Below, piece after piece: positions 52,303 through 61,408 of a stretch of DNA of 64,000 bases. Source of the DNA: Pseudomonas lutea (GTDB lineage Bacteria; Pseudomonadota; Gammaproteobacteria; Pseudomonadales; Pseudomonadaceae); the NCBI RefSeq assembly GCF_000759445.1, contig NZ_JRMB01000001.1:1488001-1552000 (forward strand), written 5' to 3'. How positions within the stretch are numbered: the first letter of the stretch is position 1; every line of letters starts with the position of its first letter. The notes under the pieces were generated by a model. That model was not told the DNA's origin. It saw nothing but the letters and a program-made list of their open reading frames with translations, and did not search any database. Made by a program: the position numbers and the translations under genes.

Positions 52303-52608
52303 TCAATAGATATCGACGTAATCCGTGCGTGGATCGGCCCAGTTATCGCGAATGGCGTTGAATATTTGGGCCACCCAGACCGCATCACTGGCAGCCACCG
52401 GCCCTACACAACCCGAGCCGGCCGCCCAGGTTTCCAGGCGAAACAACAGGCCGTCAATGTCCACACCCCCCACCGCGCCGCTGGAAATCCATACGCGGCC
52501 GTCGCGAGCTACGCGCAACTGGTTATGCACCTGGTCCTGTGCGGCTGCGATCATTTGGCGGACGGCGTCGTGGGTCAGTGAGGCGGGGTCGTTGAGGTTG
52601 ATGGGCAT
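52303..52608 (-). CDS. Hypothetical protein
   Basis: 101 residues from ATG 52608 (MPINLNDPASLTHDAVRQMI). Soluble, alpha/beta, no family recognised. Probably conserved in Pseudomonas. Confidence 0.7.
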   Translation of the reverse strand: MPINLNDPASLTHDAVRQMIAAAQDQVHNQLRVARDGRVWISSGAVGGVDIDGLLFRLETWAAGSGCVGPVAASDAVWVAQIFNAIRDNWADPRTDYVDIY

Positions 52609-52670
52609 GATTTTGCGCCTTGATTGCGCTGCGCCGCGTGACTGCAAGCCCTGCGGCGCGGCCTTGTCGG

Positions 52671-53699
52671 TTATTTAAGCGTGGCGAGGCGCTGGGTCAG
52701 CAGATCGAAGAACCCTTGAGCGTCGCCGTTTTCGACCCAGAATACATTCTTGCTCTGAGCGAGGGTGTCGTACCAGTCAACGATGGTCTGGCCATGGGTC
52801 GGCCCTTCGCGGTTGTCGACCACCAGGTTCACCTGCCTGCCAGAGAACAACTCAGGCTTGAGCAGCCAGGCAATCACGCTTGCATCGTGTACCGGCCCCC
52901 CGGGCAACCCGTAGTGGACCATGTCTGCCTTGACGTACTCATTCAGGATGTCGCTCACCAACTTGCCAGCCTGGTTATTCAAGCCGTCAATTTGCTTGAG
53001 ACGCTGCTCGCTGGTGAGCATCTTGTGGGTAACGTCCAGTGGCACGTAGGTCAGTTTCACGCCGCTGGCGAGAACCACTTTCGCGGCGTCAGGGTCGGCG
53101 TACAGATTGAACTCGGCCACAGGGGTGATATTGCCGCCATTGAAGTGGGCGCCGCCCATGACCACGACTTCCTTGATGCCCTCTGTGATATCAGGCGCCT
53201 GAATCAGCGCGAGCGCCAGATTGGTCTGAGGGCCGAGCATGGCGATGGTAACGCTGTGCGGCGCAGCCTTGTGCAGTGTGTCGATCAAATACTGCACCGC
53301 ATTGCCTTGTGCCGAGGGCTGTTTCGGCTCATGCACTTGCACGCCGGGCAGGCCTTCCTTGCCATGGATGTTCTCGGCGTAGATCGGCGTACGCACCAGC
53401 GGTTTGCCCGCACCGGCATAAACGGGCACGTCTTCGCGACCGGCCCACTCGCGGGCAAGTCGGGCATTGCGTGAAGTTTTGTCGATACGCACATTGCCCG
53501 CTACGGTGGTAATGGCCATGACGTTGAGTTCTTTCGGAGACGCCAAAGCCAACAACAGCGCAACGACGTCGTCGGCGCCCGGGTCGGTGTCGATGATCAC
53601 GTCACGCCGTTCGGCGGCCTGCACCGAGACGGCGGATAAAATGGCCAACAGTGCGGCACTCCTGATCAATCCGGTAAACAATTGAAGACCTGCGTACAT
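52671..53699 (-). CDS. Periplasmic nucleoside hydrolase
   Basis: 342 residues from ATG 53699. Signal peptide ~1-29 (ALLAILSAVSVQA), then the inosine/uridine-preferring hydrolase fold with calcium-binding DTDPGADD and late HDASVIAWLL. Splits ribonucleosides to base and ribose. Last gene of the rbs cluster, so it would supply ribose to the RbsB importer. Confidence 0.9.
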   Translation of the reverse strand: MYAGLQLFTGLIRSAALLAILSAVSVQAAERRDVIIDTDPGADDVVALLLALASPKELNVMAITTVAGNVRIDKTSRNARLAREWAGREDVPVYAGAGKPLVRTPIYAENIHGKEGLPGVQVHEPKQPSAQGNAVQYLIDTLHKAAPHSVTIAMLGPQTNLALALIQAPDITEGIKEVVVMGGAHFNGGNITPVAEFNLYADPDAAKVVLASGVKLTYVPLDVTHKMLTSEQRLKQIDGLNNQAGKLVSDILNEYVKADMVHYGLPGGPVHDASVIAWLLKPELFSGRQVNLVVDNREGPTHGQTIVDWYDTLAQSKNVFWVENGDAQGFFDLLTQRLATLK

Positions 53700-53743
53700 G
53701 AGAAACTCCCTGTTCCGTTTTGCTGAACCTGCAAAGCAGCGAT

Positions 53744-54148
53744 TTAGAACACCACCCCGGCCACCAACGCAATGTTGGTGTAGGGCTGGCATTCGCCGGT
53801 GCGGATGATAGCGCGAGCGCCTCGGCTGAGCTGCTTGAGCGCCTCATGGGTGACCAGACGCTGCTCGCCCAAGCTGCCGGAAGCGTGCAATGCCGCAACC
53901 GTGGCAAGTGCCGGCGGTTGTCTGGACAGCATTTCTTCGGCAAGCACATGGCTTTCGACTTGCATTTCGGTCAGCACCACATTCAGCACGCTGACGAAAT
54001 CGGGTACGCCGTGGGTCAGCGCCAGATCAATCAGCTCAACCCCCGCCGGCACCGGCATGCCTGCGTCGACGATCATCACGATGTCGCCGTGACCGAGCGA
54101 CGCGATGGCCCGGGACAGCGCGATGTTGAGCAGCGGTGTTTTCTTCAT
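53744..54148 (-). CDS. rbsD: D-ribose pyranase
   Basis: 134 residues: [22 protein letters not shown] with the catalytic His20, and closing [15 protein letters not shown]. Interconverts pyranose and furanose ribose before phosphorylation. ATGA overlap with rbsK. Confidence 0.95.
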   Translation of the reverse strand: MKKTPLLNIALSRAIASLGHGDIVMIVDAGMPVPAGVELIDLALTHGVPDFVSVLNVVLTEMQVESHVLAEEMLSRQPPALATVAALHASGSLGEQRLVTHEALKQLSRGARAIIRTGECQPYTNIALVAGVVF

Positions 54149-55077
54149 GACGGTTGCCCCTGAACCGCACAGGCCTGAACCTCTGCGAACGTCGGAATGG
54201 AGGGCTGTGCCCCGGAACGGGTGACGGACAGCGCGGCCGCGACCTGACCGAAGCGAATGGCATCGGATTCGGACTTGCCGTCGGCCAGTGCCGCTGCAAA
54301 GCCGCCGACAAAGGTATCGCCTGCAGCTGTGGTGTCGATCGGCTGGACCTTGGGCGCCGGGAAATGCTCGGAGCGTGACTTGCTCGCAAACAAGGCGCCC
54401 TGCTCGCCCAGCGTCACGATCACTTTGCTCACCCCCGCGTCCAGCAGCGCCGTGGCCGCAGCGTCTGCGCTGGCGGTGCTGTCCACTGGAAGGCCGGTCA
54501 GCGCGGTTGCCTCGCTTTCGTTGGGGATCAGATAATCGATCCAGGCAAACCATTGGGCAGGAAGCGGCCCGCTGGCAGGCGCCGGGTTGAGAATCACGGT
54601 CTTGCCCAACTCGTGTCCACGCTTGAGCACGTGCCCAACCGTGTCGAGTGGCACCTCGAGCTGGCAGATGATGACCTCGGCCTGGCACAGCAACGCGTCG
54701 AAGCTGTCCACCACAGACGCGGTGACATGGCCGTTGCCGCCAGCCACAATGACGATGGCGTTCTGGCTGCTGTCATCGACCACAATCAACGCTACGCCGG
54801 TGGACTCACCGCTGACCGGGGTAACCGCCTGGCAATCGACGCCCTCGGCAAGCAGCGCGGCGCGCAGTTGTTCGCCATAGGCGTCATCGCCCACGCAGCC
54901 GATCATTGCAACACTGGCACCCAGCCGCGCGGCAGCAACCGCCTGGTTGGCGCCCTTGCCACCCGGCACGGTGACGAACGATTGTCCCGCCAGGGTTTCG
55001 CCTGCACGCGGCAATCGCGGCGCGCGCGTCACCAGGTCCATGTTCAGGCTGCCCACTATCACTACTTTTGCTTGCAT
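54145..55077 (-). CDS. rbsK: Ribokinase
   Basis: 310 residues, PfkB family: N-terminal GSLNMDLV and [16 protein letters not shown]-terminal [12 protein letters not shown] with the catalytic Asp. Makes ribose-5-phosphate. Confidence 0.96.
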   Translation of the reverse strand: MQAKVVIVGSLNMDLVTRAPRLPRAGETLAGQSFVTVPGGKGANQAVAAARLGASVAMIGCVGDDAYGEQLRAALLAEGVDCQAVTPVSGESTGVALIVVDDSSQNAIVIVAGGNGHVTASVVDSFDALLCQAEVIICQLEVPLDTVGHVLKRGHELGKTVILNPAPASGPLPAQWFAWIDYLIPNESEATALTGLPVDSTASADAAATALLDAGVSKVIVTLGEQGALFASKSRSEHFPAPKVQPIDTTAAGDTFVGGFAAALADGKSESDAIRFGQVAAALSVTRSGAQPSIPTFAEVQACAVQGQPS

Positions 55078-55136
55078 GACGTCTTTTACTCTTCAGATCA
55101 CTTTTCACACCGAACGAAGCGCTCGGCTCAACGAAA

Positions 55137-56150
55137 TCAGGGTGATGCAGGGGGTGGAGGTGCGGTGGATTCGCGCAACACAATACTCGGTGCCACGATC
55201 AAGTGCTCAACAGCGGTGTCGCCGCGCGTCGATATGCGGCGCAGCAGCACCTCGGCGGCGCGCTCCCCCAGTTGCAGGATCGACTGGCCTACGGTGGTCA
55301 GGGCTGGATACACATATTGGCTCATCTGAATGTCGTCGAAGCCAATGACCGAAAGATCGGCCGGCACCCGCACGTTGCGCTCGGCGGCGGCGCGCAGCAC
55401 GCCGATGCCGACCATGTCGTTGGCCGCGAAAATGGCCGTGGGCGGATCGCTTTGCAACAGCTTAACGGCAGCGAGATAGCCGCTCGGCCCGGTGAAATCG
55501 CTTTCAACGACCCAGTCGGCCGGCACTTCGATGCCGCCTTCTCGCATCGCCCGATGGTAACCGTCCAGACGCATCTGGGCGACACTGGTCTGCGCCGGGC
55601 CACAAATGCAGGCAATGTGCCGATGCCCCAGCGACAGCAGGTGTGACGTGGCCAGGTAAGCGCCGAGCTCGTGGTCGATACGCACCAGATCCGCTGTTAC
55701 ACCGTCCAGGTCCCTGTCGACGATGACCAGCGGCGTGCGCACCGCAGCGAGGCCTTCGACGAGGCTGTCGCCGCCGCCCACGGACGAGACGATCAGGCCA
55801 TCAACGCGCTTCTCCAGGAGCACCCGCAGGTAGCTGCGCTGCTTGTCGGGGTTGTCGTCCGAGTTGCAAAGGATCACGCAGAAACCATTGCGCTCGCAGT
55901 AGTCCTCGATGCCCCGCGCCAGCTCGGCGAAGTACGGGTTGATACCGTTGGGGATCAACAGGCCGATCGTTGCCGTGGCTTTGGCCTTGAGCGAACGCGC
56001 TACGGCACTGGGCACGTAATCGAGCTGGACGATGGCCGCCTCGACCTTCTTGCGCACTTCTTCGCTGACAGGGCGCGTGCGATTGAGCACATGGGACACC
56101 GTGGTGTAGGAAATCCCGGCAATCGCCGCTACATCCTTGATGGTTGCCAT
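55137..56150 (-). CDS. rbsR: LacI-family ribose operon regulator
   Basis: 337 residues. LacI helix-turn-helix at 2-50 (IKDVAAIAGISYTTVSHVLN), then a periplasmic-binding-like ligand domain. One base after rbsC, so it is part of the operon it should control. The CGCAAACGTTTGCG palindrome upstream of rbsB is its likely operator. Confidence 0.92.
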   Translation of the reverse strand: MATIKDVAAIAGISYTTVSHVLNRTRPVSEEVRKKVEAAIVQLDYVPSAVARSLKAKATATIGLLIPNGINPYFAELARGIEDYCERNGFCVILCNSDDNPDKQRSYLRVLLEKRVDGLIVSSVGGGDSLVEGLAAVRTPLVIVDRDLDGVTADLVRIDHELGAYLATSHLLSLGHRHIACICGPAQTSVAQMRLDGYHRAMREGGIEVPADWVVESDFTGPSGYLAAVKLLQSDPPTAIFAANDMVGIGVLRAAAERNVRVPADLSVIGFDDIQMSQYVYPALTTVGQSILQLGERAAEVLLRRISTRGDTAVEHLIVAPSIVLRESTAPPPPASP

Positions 56151-56151
56151 G

Positions 56152-57147
56152 TCAGCCGCGCCGCCGTGCGCGATTGCTGCGGTAGGTGTCCAGCACCACG
56201 GCCACGACGATTACTGCCCCGGTGATGATGCGCTTGGTCGGCTCGGTGGCGCCGATTTGCGCAAGGCCTGCGGCCAGCACGGAGATGATCAACACGCCGA
56301 AAAAGGTGCTGATCACAGAACCGCGTCCGCCCATCAGACTGGTACCGCCAATCACCACCGCTGCGATCACCTGCAGTTCCAGGCCAGAGCCGGCATTGGG
56401 ATCGGCAGCTTCCAGACGCGAAATCTGGAACAGCGCAGCGACGCCCGCCAGAAGCCCCATCAGCGAGAACACCAGGATCTTGTAGGGCTTGGGATTTATG
56501 CCCGCCAGACGTACGGCTTCCTCGTTGGTGCCGATGCCGATCAGGTAGCGTCCAAACACGGTGCGGGTCAGCACGGCCTGGGCGGCGAAGATAATGATCA
56601 GGGCGATGACAAACGACGGCGAGATGCCAAACGCGAACGGGTTCGACAGCCAGGCGAACGAATCACCGATATAGGCCGTGCGCGAATCGGTCAACTGGTA
56701 CGCCACGCCGCGGGCCATTTCCAGCACGCCGAGCGAGACAATGAAAGAGGGAATGCGCCAGGCGACTGTGATAGAACCCGTCAGCGTACCGGCCGCCGTT
56801 GCGCAGGCGATGCCCAGCAATGCCGACGGAAATACGCCCCAGCCCCACCCCAGCATGGCGACACTGACCGCTGACGCCGCCAGTGCCAGCACCGACCCCA
56901 CTGACAGGTCGATGCCACCAATGATCAGGATGAACGTCATGCCGACCGCCAGCACCATCAGGTCGGGAATCTGGTTGGCCAGGGTGCTGAAGGTTTCGTA
57001 GGAAAGGAAATGATCGCTGAGCAGCGAGAACAATACGATCATCGCCAGCAAGGCGCCGGCCAGCCCCAGGTAAGTGCCCAGGCCGAAGTAGTTGCCGCTG
57101 CGCTTGCCTGCAGAGGGCAGCGCGGCAGTTGAAGTCGAGGTTTTCAT
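56152..57147 (-). CDS. rbsC: Ribose ABC transporter permease
   Basis: 331 residues, 8-10 membrane segments, with the sugar-permease landmarks GGIDLSVGSVLAL and GTNEEAVRLAGIN. Forms the channel with RbsA. Confidence 0.94.
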   Translation of the reverse strand: MKTSTSTAALPSAGKRSGNYFGLGTYLGLAGALLAMIVLFSLLSDHFLSYETFSTLANQIPDLMVLAVGMTFILIIGGIDLSVGSVLALAASAVSVAMLGWGWGVFPSALLGIACATAAGTLTGSITVAWRIPSFIVSLGVLEMARGVAYQLTDSRTAYIGDSFAWLSNPFAFGISPSFVIALIIIFAAQAVLTRTVFGRYLIGIGTNEEAVRLAGINPKPYKILVFSLMGLLAGVAALFQISRLEAADPNAGSGLELQVIAAVVIGGTSLMGGRGSVISTFFGVLIISVLAAGLAQIGATEPTKRIITGAVIVVAVVLDTYRSNRARRRG

Positions 57148-58697
57148 CAGTCAATCCTGGGCGCGGCTTCTGAGAGCAGCGCATCACGTTTTTGGTAGCC
57201 GGCAAAGGCAGCGGCAAGCAGTTCGTCCTGGGTCCAAGTGTCGCGCTCGAAGGTGTCGATCAGTCGCCCGGCAGACAGCACGCCAATGCGGTCGCAGATC
57301 AGCATCAGCTCACGCAGATCGCTGGAAACCACCACCAGCGCCCTGCCCTGGCGAGTCAGGTCGCCGAGTAGCGTGTAGATGTCGAACTTGGCGCCCACAT
57401 CAATGCCGCGGGTGGGTTCGTCGAATAGCATCACCTGGCAATCGCGCTCCAGCCAGCGGCCGATCACCACCTTCTGCTGGTTGCCGCCCGACAGCTCCGA
57501 GACCAGTTGGGTCGGGCTGGAACTGCGGATGCGCATGGCGTCCACCTGGCGTCTGGCGAGAGCCATTTCCGCATCGCCCTTGACCAGCCCGGCACTGGAG
57601 ATTGCGTCCATGTTGCCCAGCGCGATGTTGGCGCTGATCGACTGCGACAGCAGCAGGCCTTCGCCCTTGCGGTCTTCGGTAATCAAGGCAATGCCGTGAC
57701 CCACCGCGTCCACCGGCGACTTGATCTGCACGCTCCGCAACGGCCTGCCGACCTGTATGGACCCGCCGTCAGCTACATCGGCTCCGTAGATAAGGCGCAG
57801 CAGTTCGGTACGCCCTGCGCCGATCAAGCCAGAGATTCCGAAGATCTCGCCGGCGCGGACGTCAAAAGAGACGTCCCGCACCTTGTCCGAGCGGGTCAGG
57901 CCTTTGACCGACAAGGCCACTGCGCCGATTTTGCGCACGCCAAGATCAATCTGCTCGCCCAGTTCGCGCCCTACCATCAGCGTCACCAACTGTTCGCTGT
58001 TGTAGTTGGCCATGGCGTCGACACACACCAGCTTGCCATCGCGCAACACGGCGATGCGCTGGGCAACACGCGCCAGCTCTTCCAGACGGTGAGAGATGTA
58101 AATGATGGAAACACCACGGTCCTGCAAACGGGTGATCTGCTCGAAGAGCATTTCGACCTCGCGAGCGGTGAGCATTGCCGTCGGCTCGTCGAGAATCAGC
58201 ACATGACAATCGCCGATCAGGTTGCGCGCAATCTCGACCATTTGCTGATGACCGATGCCCAGTTCGCTGACCAGCGTGTCGGGGTCGATGGCCTCCAGAC
58301 CGACCTGCGCCATGGCCTTGACCGCATCTTCCCGCAGCTTGCTGCGGTTGATGAACCCGGCGCGACTGGGCAGGTTATCGAGAAACAGGTTTTCAGCCAC
58401 CGACAACGTCGGCAGCAGGTTGAGTTCTTGCATGACCATGCGCACGCCAAGCTTTTCGGCCTGAGTACGACTGGCAGGCTGGTAGGGTTGCCCCTGAAAT
58501 TGCATCTGGCCAGTGGTGGGGGTTACAAGGCCGCCGATGATTTTCGACAGCGTGCTTTTGCCCGCGCCGTTTTCGCCGGTCAAGGCAAGCACTTCCCCAC
58601 GCATCAGCGTCAGGTCAATGTCGCCGAGTACGGGTTGAGCGTAGGTTTTGCCAATACCGCTGACAGATAGAACAGCGGCCTGAGCAGACGCTGACAT
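57147..58697 (-). CDS. rbsA: Ribose ABC transporter ATPase
   Basis: 516 residues from ATG 58697; two ABC halves. First: Walker A GENGAGKST, LDEPTA. Second: degenerate Walker A GLIGAGRTE, signature LSGGNQQK, FDEPTRGID. Typical of sugar ABC ATPases. Start overlaps rbsC end. Confidence 0.95.
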   Translation of the reverse strand: MSASAQAAVLSVSGIGKTYAQPVLGDIDLTLMRGEVLALTGENGAGKSTLSKIIGGLVTPTTGQMQFQGQPYQPASRTQAEKLGVRMVMQELNLLPTLSVAENLFLDNLPSRAGFINRSKLREDAVKAMAQVGLEAIDPDTLVSELGIGHQQMVEIARNLIGDCHVLILDEPTAMLTAREVEMLFEQITRLQDRGVSIIYISHRLEELARVAQRIAVLRDGKLVCVDAMANYNSEQLVTLMVGRELGEQIDLGVRKIGAVALSVKGLTRSDKVRDVSFDVRAGEIFGISGLIGAGRTELLRLIYGADVADGGSIQVGRPLRSVQIKSPVDAVGHGIALITEDRKGEGLLLSQSISANIALGNMDAISSAGLVKGDAEMALARRQVDAMRIRSSSPTQLVSELSGGNQQKVVIGRWLERDCQVMLFDEPTRGIDVGAKFDIYTLLGDLTRQGRALVVVSSDLRELMLICDRIGVLSAGRLIDTFERDTWTQDELLAAAFAGYQKRDALLSEAAPRID

Positions 58698-58785
58698 AAC
58701 GATCTCCACGCACCTGCCCTTGCGGGCAGGCGGCACTTATTTGGAAGCTACGGGTTGGAAACTGTCGACTGGACGCCGCAGGTGC

Positions 58786-59745
58786 TTATTGCGGCTTGGT
58801 GACCAGCTCGACCGGGGTTTCGATCACGCCGTTGGTCATTTCCAGTTTCTCGCCCTTGACCATCTTCAGCGCGGTATCGATACCGAACACCGCCTGACGC
58901 GCAGCGAACTGGTCAGCCGTTGCCAGCACACGACCGTCTTTGAGCATCGGCTGGATGGCCTTGATGTTGTCGTAACCGACGACCTGAACCTTGCCTGCCT
59001 TGCCTGCCGCACGCACAGCCGACACCGCACCCAGAGCCATGCTGTCGTTGCCGGCCAGCAATGCCTTCAAGTTCGGGTATTCATTGAGCATGGCCGACGC
59101 GACCGCGTTGCCTTTGTCGATTTCCCAGTTACCCGACTGCGTGGAGACGATCTTCATCTGCGCAGCGTCCATCGCATCCTTGAAACCTGCGGTGCGTTGT
59201 TGCGCGTTGGTGGTGGTGGGCACGCCTTCGATGATGCCGACCTGATCACCTGCAGTCAGCTGCTTGGCCAGATAGTCACCCACGAGCTTGGCGCCCTTGC
59301 GGTTGTTGGGCCCTACGAACGGGACTTCCATGCCTTTGGTTTTCAGCACATCGACGTCCAGCTGGTTGTCGATGTTCACGACCTTGATGCCCGCGTCCAT
59401 GGCTTTCTTCAACACCGAGGCCAGGGCTTTGGAATCTGCCGGGGCGATCACCAACGCGTCGACCTTCTTGACGATCATCTGGTTGACGATATCGATTTGC
59501 GCGGCCGTATCGGACTCGTTCTTGATGCCGTTGGAGATCAGGTCAAAATCAGCCGAGTGCTGTTTTTGATAATCCTTGGCCCCGTCTTCCATGGTCAGGA
59601 AGAACTCATTGGCAAGGGACTTCATCACCAGCGCGACGGTGGGCTTTTTCGCGTCGTCGGCGAAGGCGGATGAAAGAGGCAGGGTTACCGCGGACGCGGT
59701 GAGCATGGCAACAGCAAGAAGACGTGCAGCGAATGGCAGCTTCAT
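58786..59745 (-). CDS. rbsB: Ribose-binding periplasmic protein
   Basis: 319 residues with signal peptide ~1-29 (ending AFADD) and type-1 sugar-binding fold (SLANEFFLTMEDGAKDYQKQ, AGNDSMALGAV). First gene of the operon. Confidence 0.95.
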   Translation of the reverse strand: MKLPFAARLLAVAMLTASAVTLPLSSAFADDAKKPTVALVMKSLANEFFLTMEDGAKDYQKQHSADFDLISNGIKNESDTAAQIDIVNQMIVKKVDALVIAPADSKALASVLKKAMDAGIKVVNIDNQLDVDVLKTKGMEVPFVGPNNRKGAKLVGDYLAKQLTAGDQVGIIEGVPTTTNAQQRTAGFKDAMDAAQMKIVSTQSGNWEIDKGNAVASAMLNEYPNLKALLAGNDSMALGAVSAVRAAGKAGKVQVVGYDNIKAIQPMLKDGRVLATADQFAARQAVFGIDTALKMVKGEKLEMTNGVIETPVELVTKPQ

Positions 59746-59813
59746 GGAATCACTCCGACATTATGATTGTTGTTATCGGCAGCGTTTACGCGTCAGCGTG
59801 GGACAGACGGAAT

Positions 59814-59827
59814 CGCAAACGTTTGCG
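59814..59827. promoter_or_regulatory. Probable RbsR operator
   Basis: CGCAAACGTTTGCG, a perfect 14-bp palindrome of LacI-family type (central CG), 69 bp upstream of the rbsB start. Confidence 0.82.
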
Positions 59828-59988
59828 TGAGCGAAACTATGAGAACCGGCGGGGGTTTTGTCAACTCCACGATAACGTGGACTGGAGGGGTAAGGCCTAA
59901 GTGCCCTGCTCCTCCGATCGCTGTCTGTCTGTGCGTTGCCGCAGGGCAAACGGAGCTCGGACCGGAGGATTGAGATGGGTGTAAAAAG

Positions 59989-60252
59989 TTACGCGCGTTC
60001 CTGAAGCTGCATGGACCGTCGGGCAGTGGAATGGGACTTCAGTCCTTCTTTCAGCGTGGCGATGAGGTTGGCAATGGCGCGGCTCGAATTGAGAGAGCTG
60101 ACCGGTATGCCTGACGCAAGCAGGTCGGCATGGCCCCGCTCGCGGTCAAATATCTGCACCATAATCTGGTCTTTGGCATCAATGGTGCACTTGCATTTTG
60201 CAGGCAGGAAGCCCGATTCGACGATATGGCAGAGTTCAAGGGTAGAGATCAT
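59989..60252 (-). CDS. DUF1652 protein
   Basis: 87 residues (MISTLELCHIVESGFLPAKCK, later VQIFDRERGHADLLASGI). Matches the Pseudomonas-restricted DUF1652 family as I recall it. Function unknown. Confidence 0.82.
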   Translation of the reverse strand: MISTLELCHIVESGFLPAKCKCTIDAKDQIMVQIFDRERGHADLLASGIPVSSLNSSRAIANLIATLKEGLKSHSTARRSMQLQERA

Positions 60253-60625
60253 GGCAAATTTCCTTATTTAGTTATGCACGGTGGATAACCCGCCGCGCCA
60301 GCAATTCCGCGATTCTTGCAACCAGGGGACGAACGGACATGACGCGCTCAGTAACCCGGGCGTCCATAAGCCTGCCGTAGCATGCCTTGCGAGGCATGAT
60401 GCTTCAGTCCGAGCATTTTTACCCTGTCCGATGGCGCAAATGGCTGCTCTTTGGGCGAAAAGAAGGTGTGGCAAGTGAGTAAGCTGAACGGCTGAAACTG
60501 GCTAATAGCCAACAGCCATAGATGAATGCTGGAACTATCCTGGGCCGCAGAGGCCTGAGGGGCGCGCACTGCACACTGACAGGCGCTGCATGGTGGCAAA
60601 ATTTCTACCGTATTTGGAGCGCATG
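60253..60625. other. Intergenic, no supported gene
   Basis: About 370 bp between divergent genes. A hairpin ATGCCTTGCGAGGCAT lies near 60380-60395. Small frames here lack support. Confidence 0.5.
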
Positions 60626-61297
60626 ATGGGTCGGGCAAACAACGAATTCGAGTTTTGGTGGGGCACGTCTGGCCCTTGGGTGGAGCCGCCAAATGTGCGC
60701 AGAAACGGCACCAGCGGCGTTCAGCGTGTCGTCCACGACGGCAACACGCTCTACGTCAAACGCCAGACCGGCCATCTATTCCGTAGCCTTCGCTACCCTG
60801 CAGGCCGTCCGACAGCATTGCGTGAGGGCATAGCCCTGTCTCGTCTGGCCGAGCTGGGCGTTAATGCACCACGCCCGGTGTTTTACGGGGCGCGCAAAGT
60901 TGCCGGTGTTTGGCAAGGCGTACTGGTGACCAAGGATCTTGGCGGTTTTATTGACCTGGATACTTGGTATGCCCAAGGCGGCGCTCGCACCTTGACCACT
61001 GAGCAGCACCAGAAACTCTTCAAGCGCCTGGCTGAGACGCTGGCCAAGATGCACCTGGGCAAATGGCAGCATGGCTGCATGCGTTCCAAACACATCTTCA
61101 TCAAGGCAACAGCCACCGAGACGCGGTTCGACTTTGAACTGGCGTTGCTTGATCTTGAGAAGTCCCATGGGCGGATCACCATCATGGGCGCCGCGCGTCA
61201 CGATATCCCGCAGCTCAGGCGCCACTCGTTCTGGGATGAGTCGCAATGGCAGTATTTCCTGTCGTGCTACGAGCAGGCCATCGGGCGCTCGGTCTGA
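60626..61297 (+). CDS. inaA: InaA-type lipopolysaccharide kinase-like protein
   Basis: 223 residues from ATG 60626 (GGAG six bases upstream; upstream in-frame ATGs lack this). Kinase-like fold of the Kdo/WaaP family: TLYVKRQ (Lys), LREGIALSRL (Glu), HGCMRSKHIFIK loop and LLDLEKS (metal Asp). Pseudomonas InaA is a weak-acid-inducible protein of this family; substrate unknown. Confidence 0.8.
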   Translation: MGRANNEFEFWWGTSGPWVEPPNVRRNGTSGVQRVVHDGNTLYVKRQTGHLFRSLRYPAGRPTALREGIALSRLAELGVNAPRPVFYGARKVAGVWQGVLVTKDLGGFIDLDTWYAQGGARTLTTEQHQKLFKRLAETLAKMHLGKWQHGCMRSKHIFIKATATETRFDFELALLDLEKSHGRITIMGAARHDIPQLRRHSFWDESQWQYFLSCYEQAIGRSV

Positions 61298-61365
61298 GCC
61301 CGACCCGCCATCTCGACCGGCTGTACAGCGATCACTGAACGGGGCTCGCCCACACCATAAACGCA

Positions 61366-61407
61366 CCTCGCGTTTCACACAGGCAAAGTCCTGCGTGAAA
61401 CGCGAGG
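61366..61407. terminator. Hairpin between convergent genes
   Basis: A 13-bp perfect stem (61366-61378 with 61395-61407) with a 16-base loop, lying between the ends of inaA and the kinase gene. No T run. May end or stabilise transcripts from both sides. Confidence 0.6.
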
Positions 61408-61408
61408 G

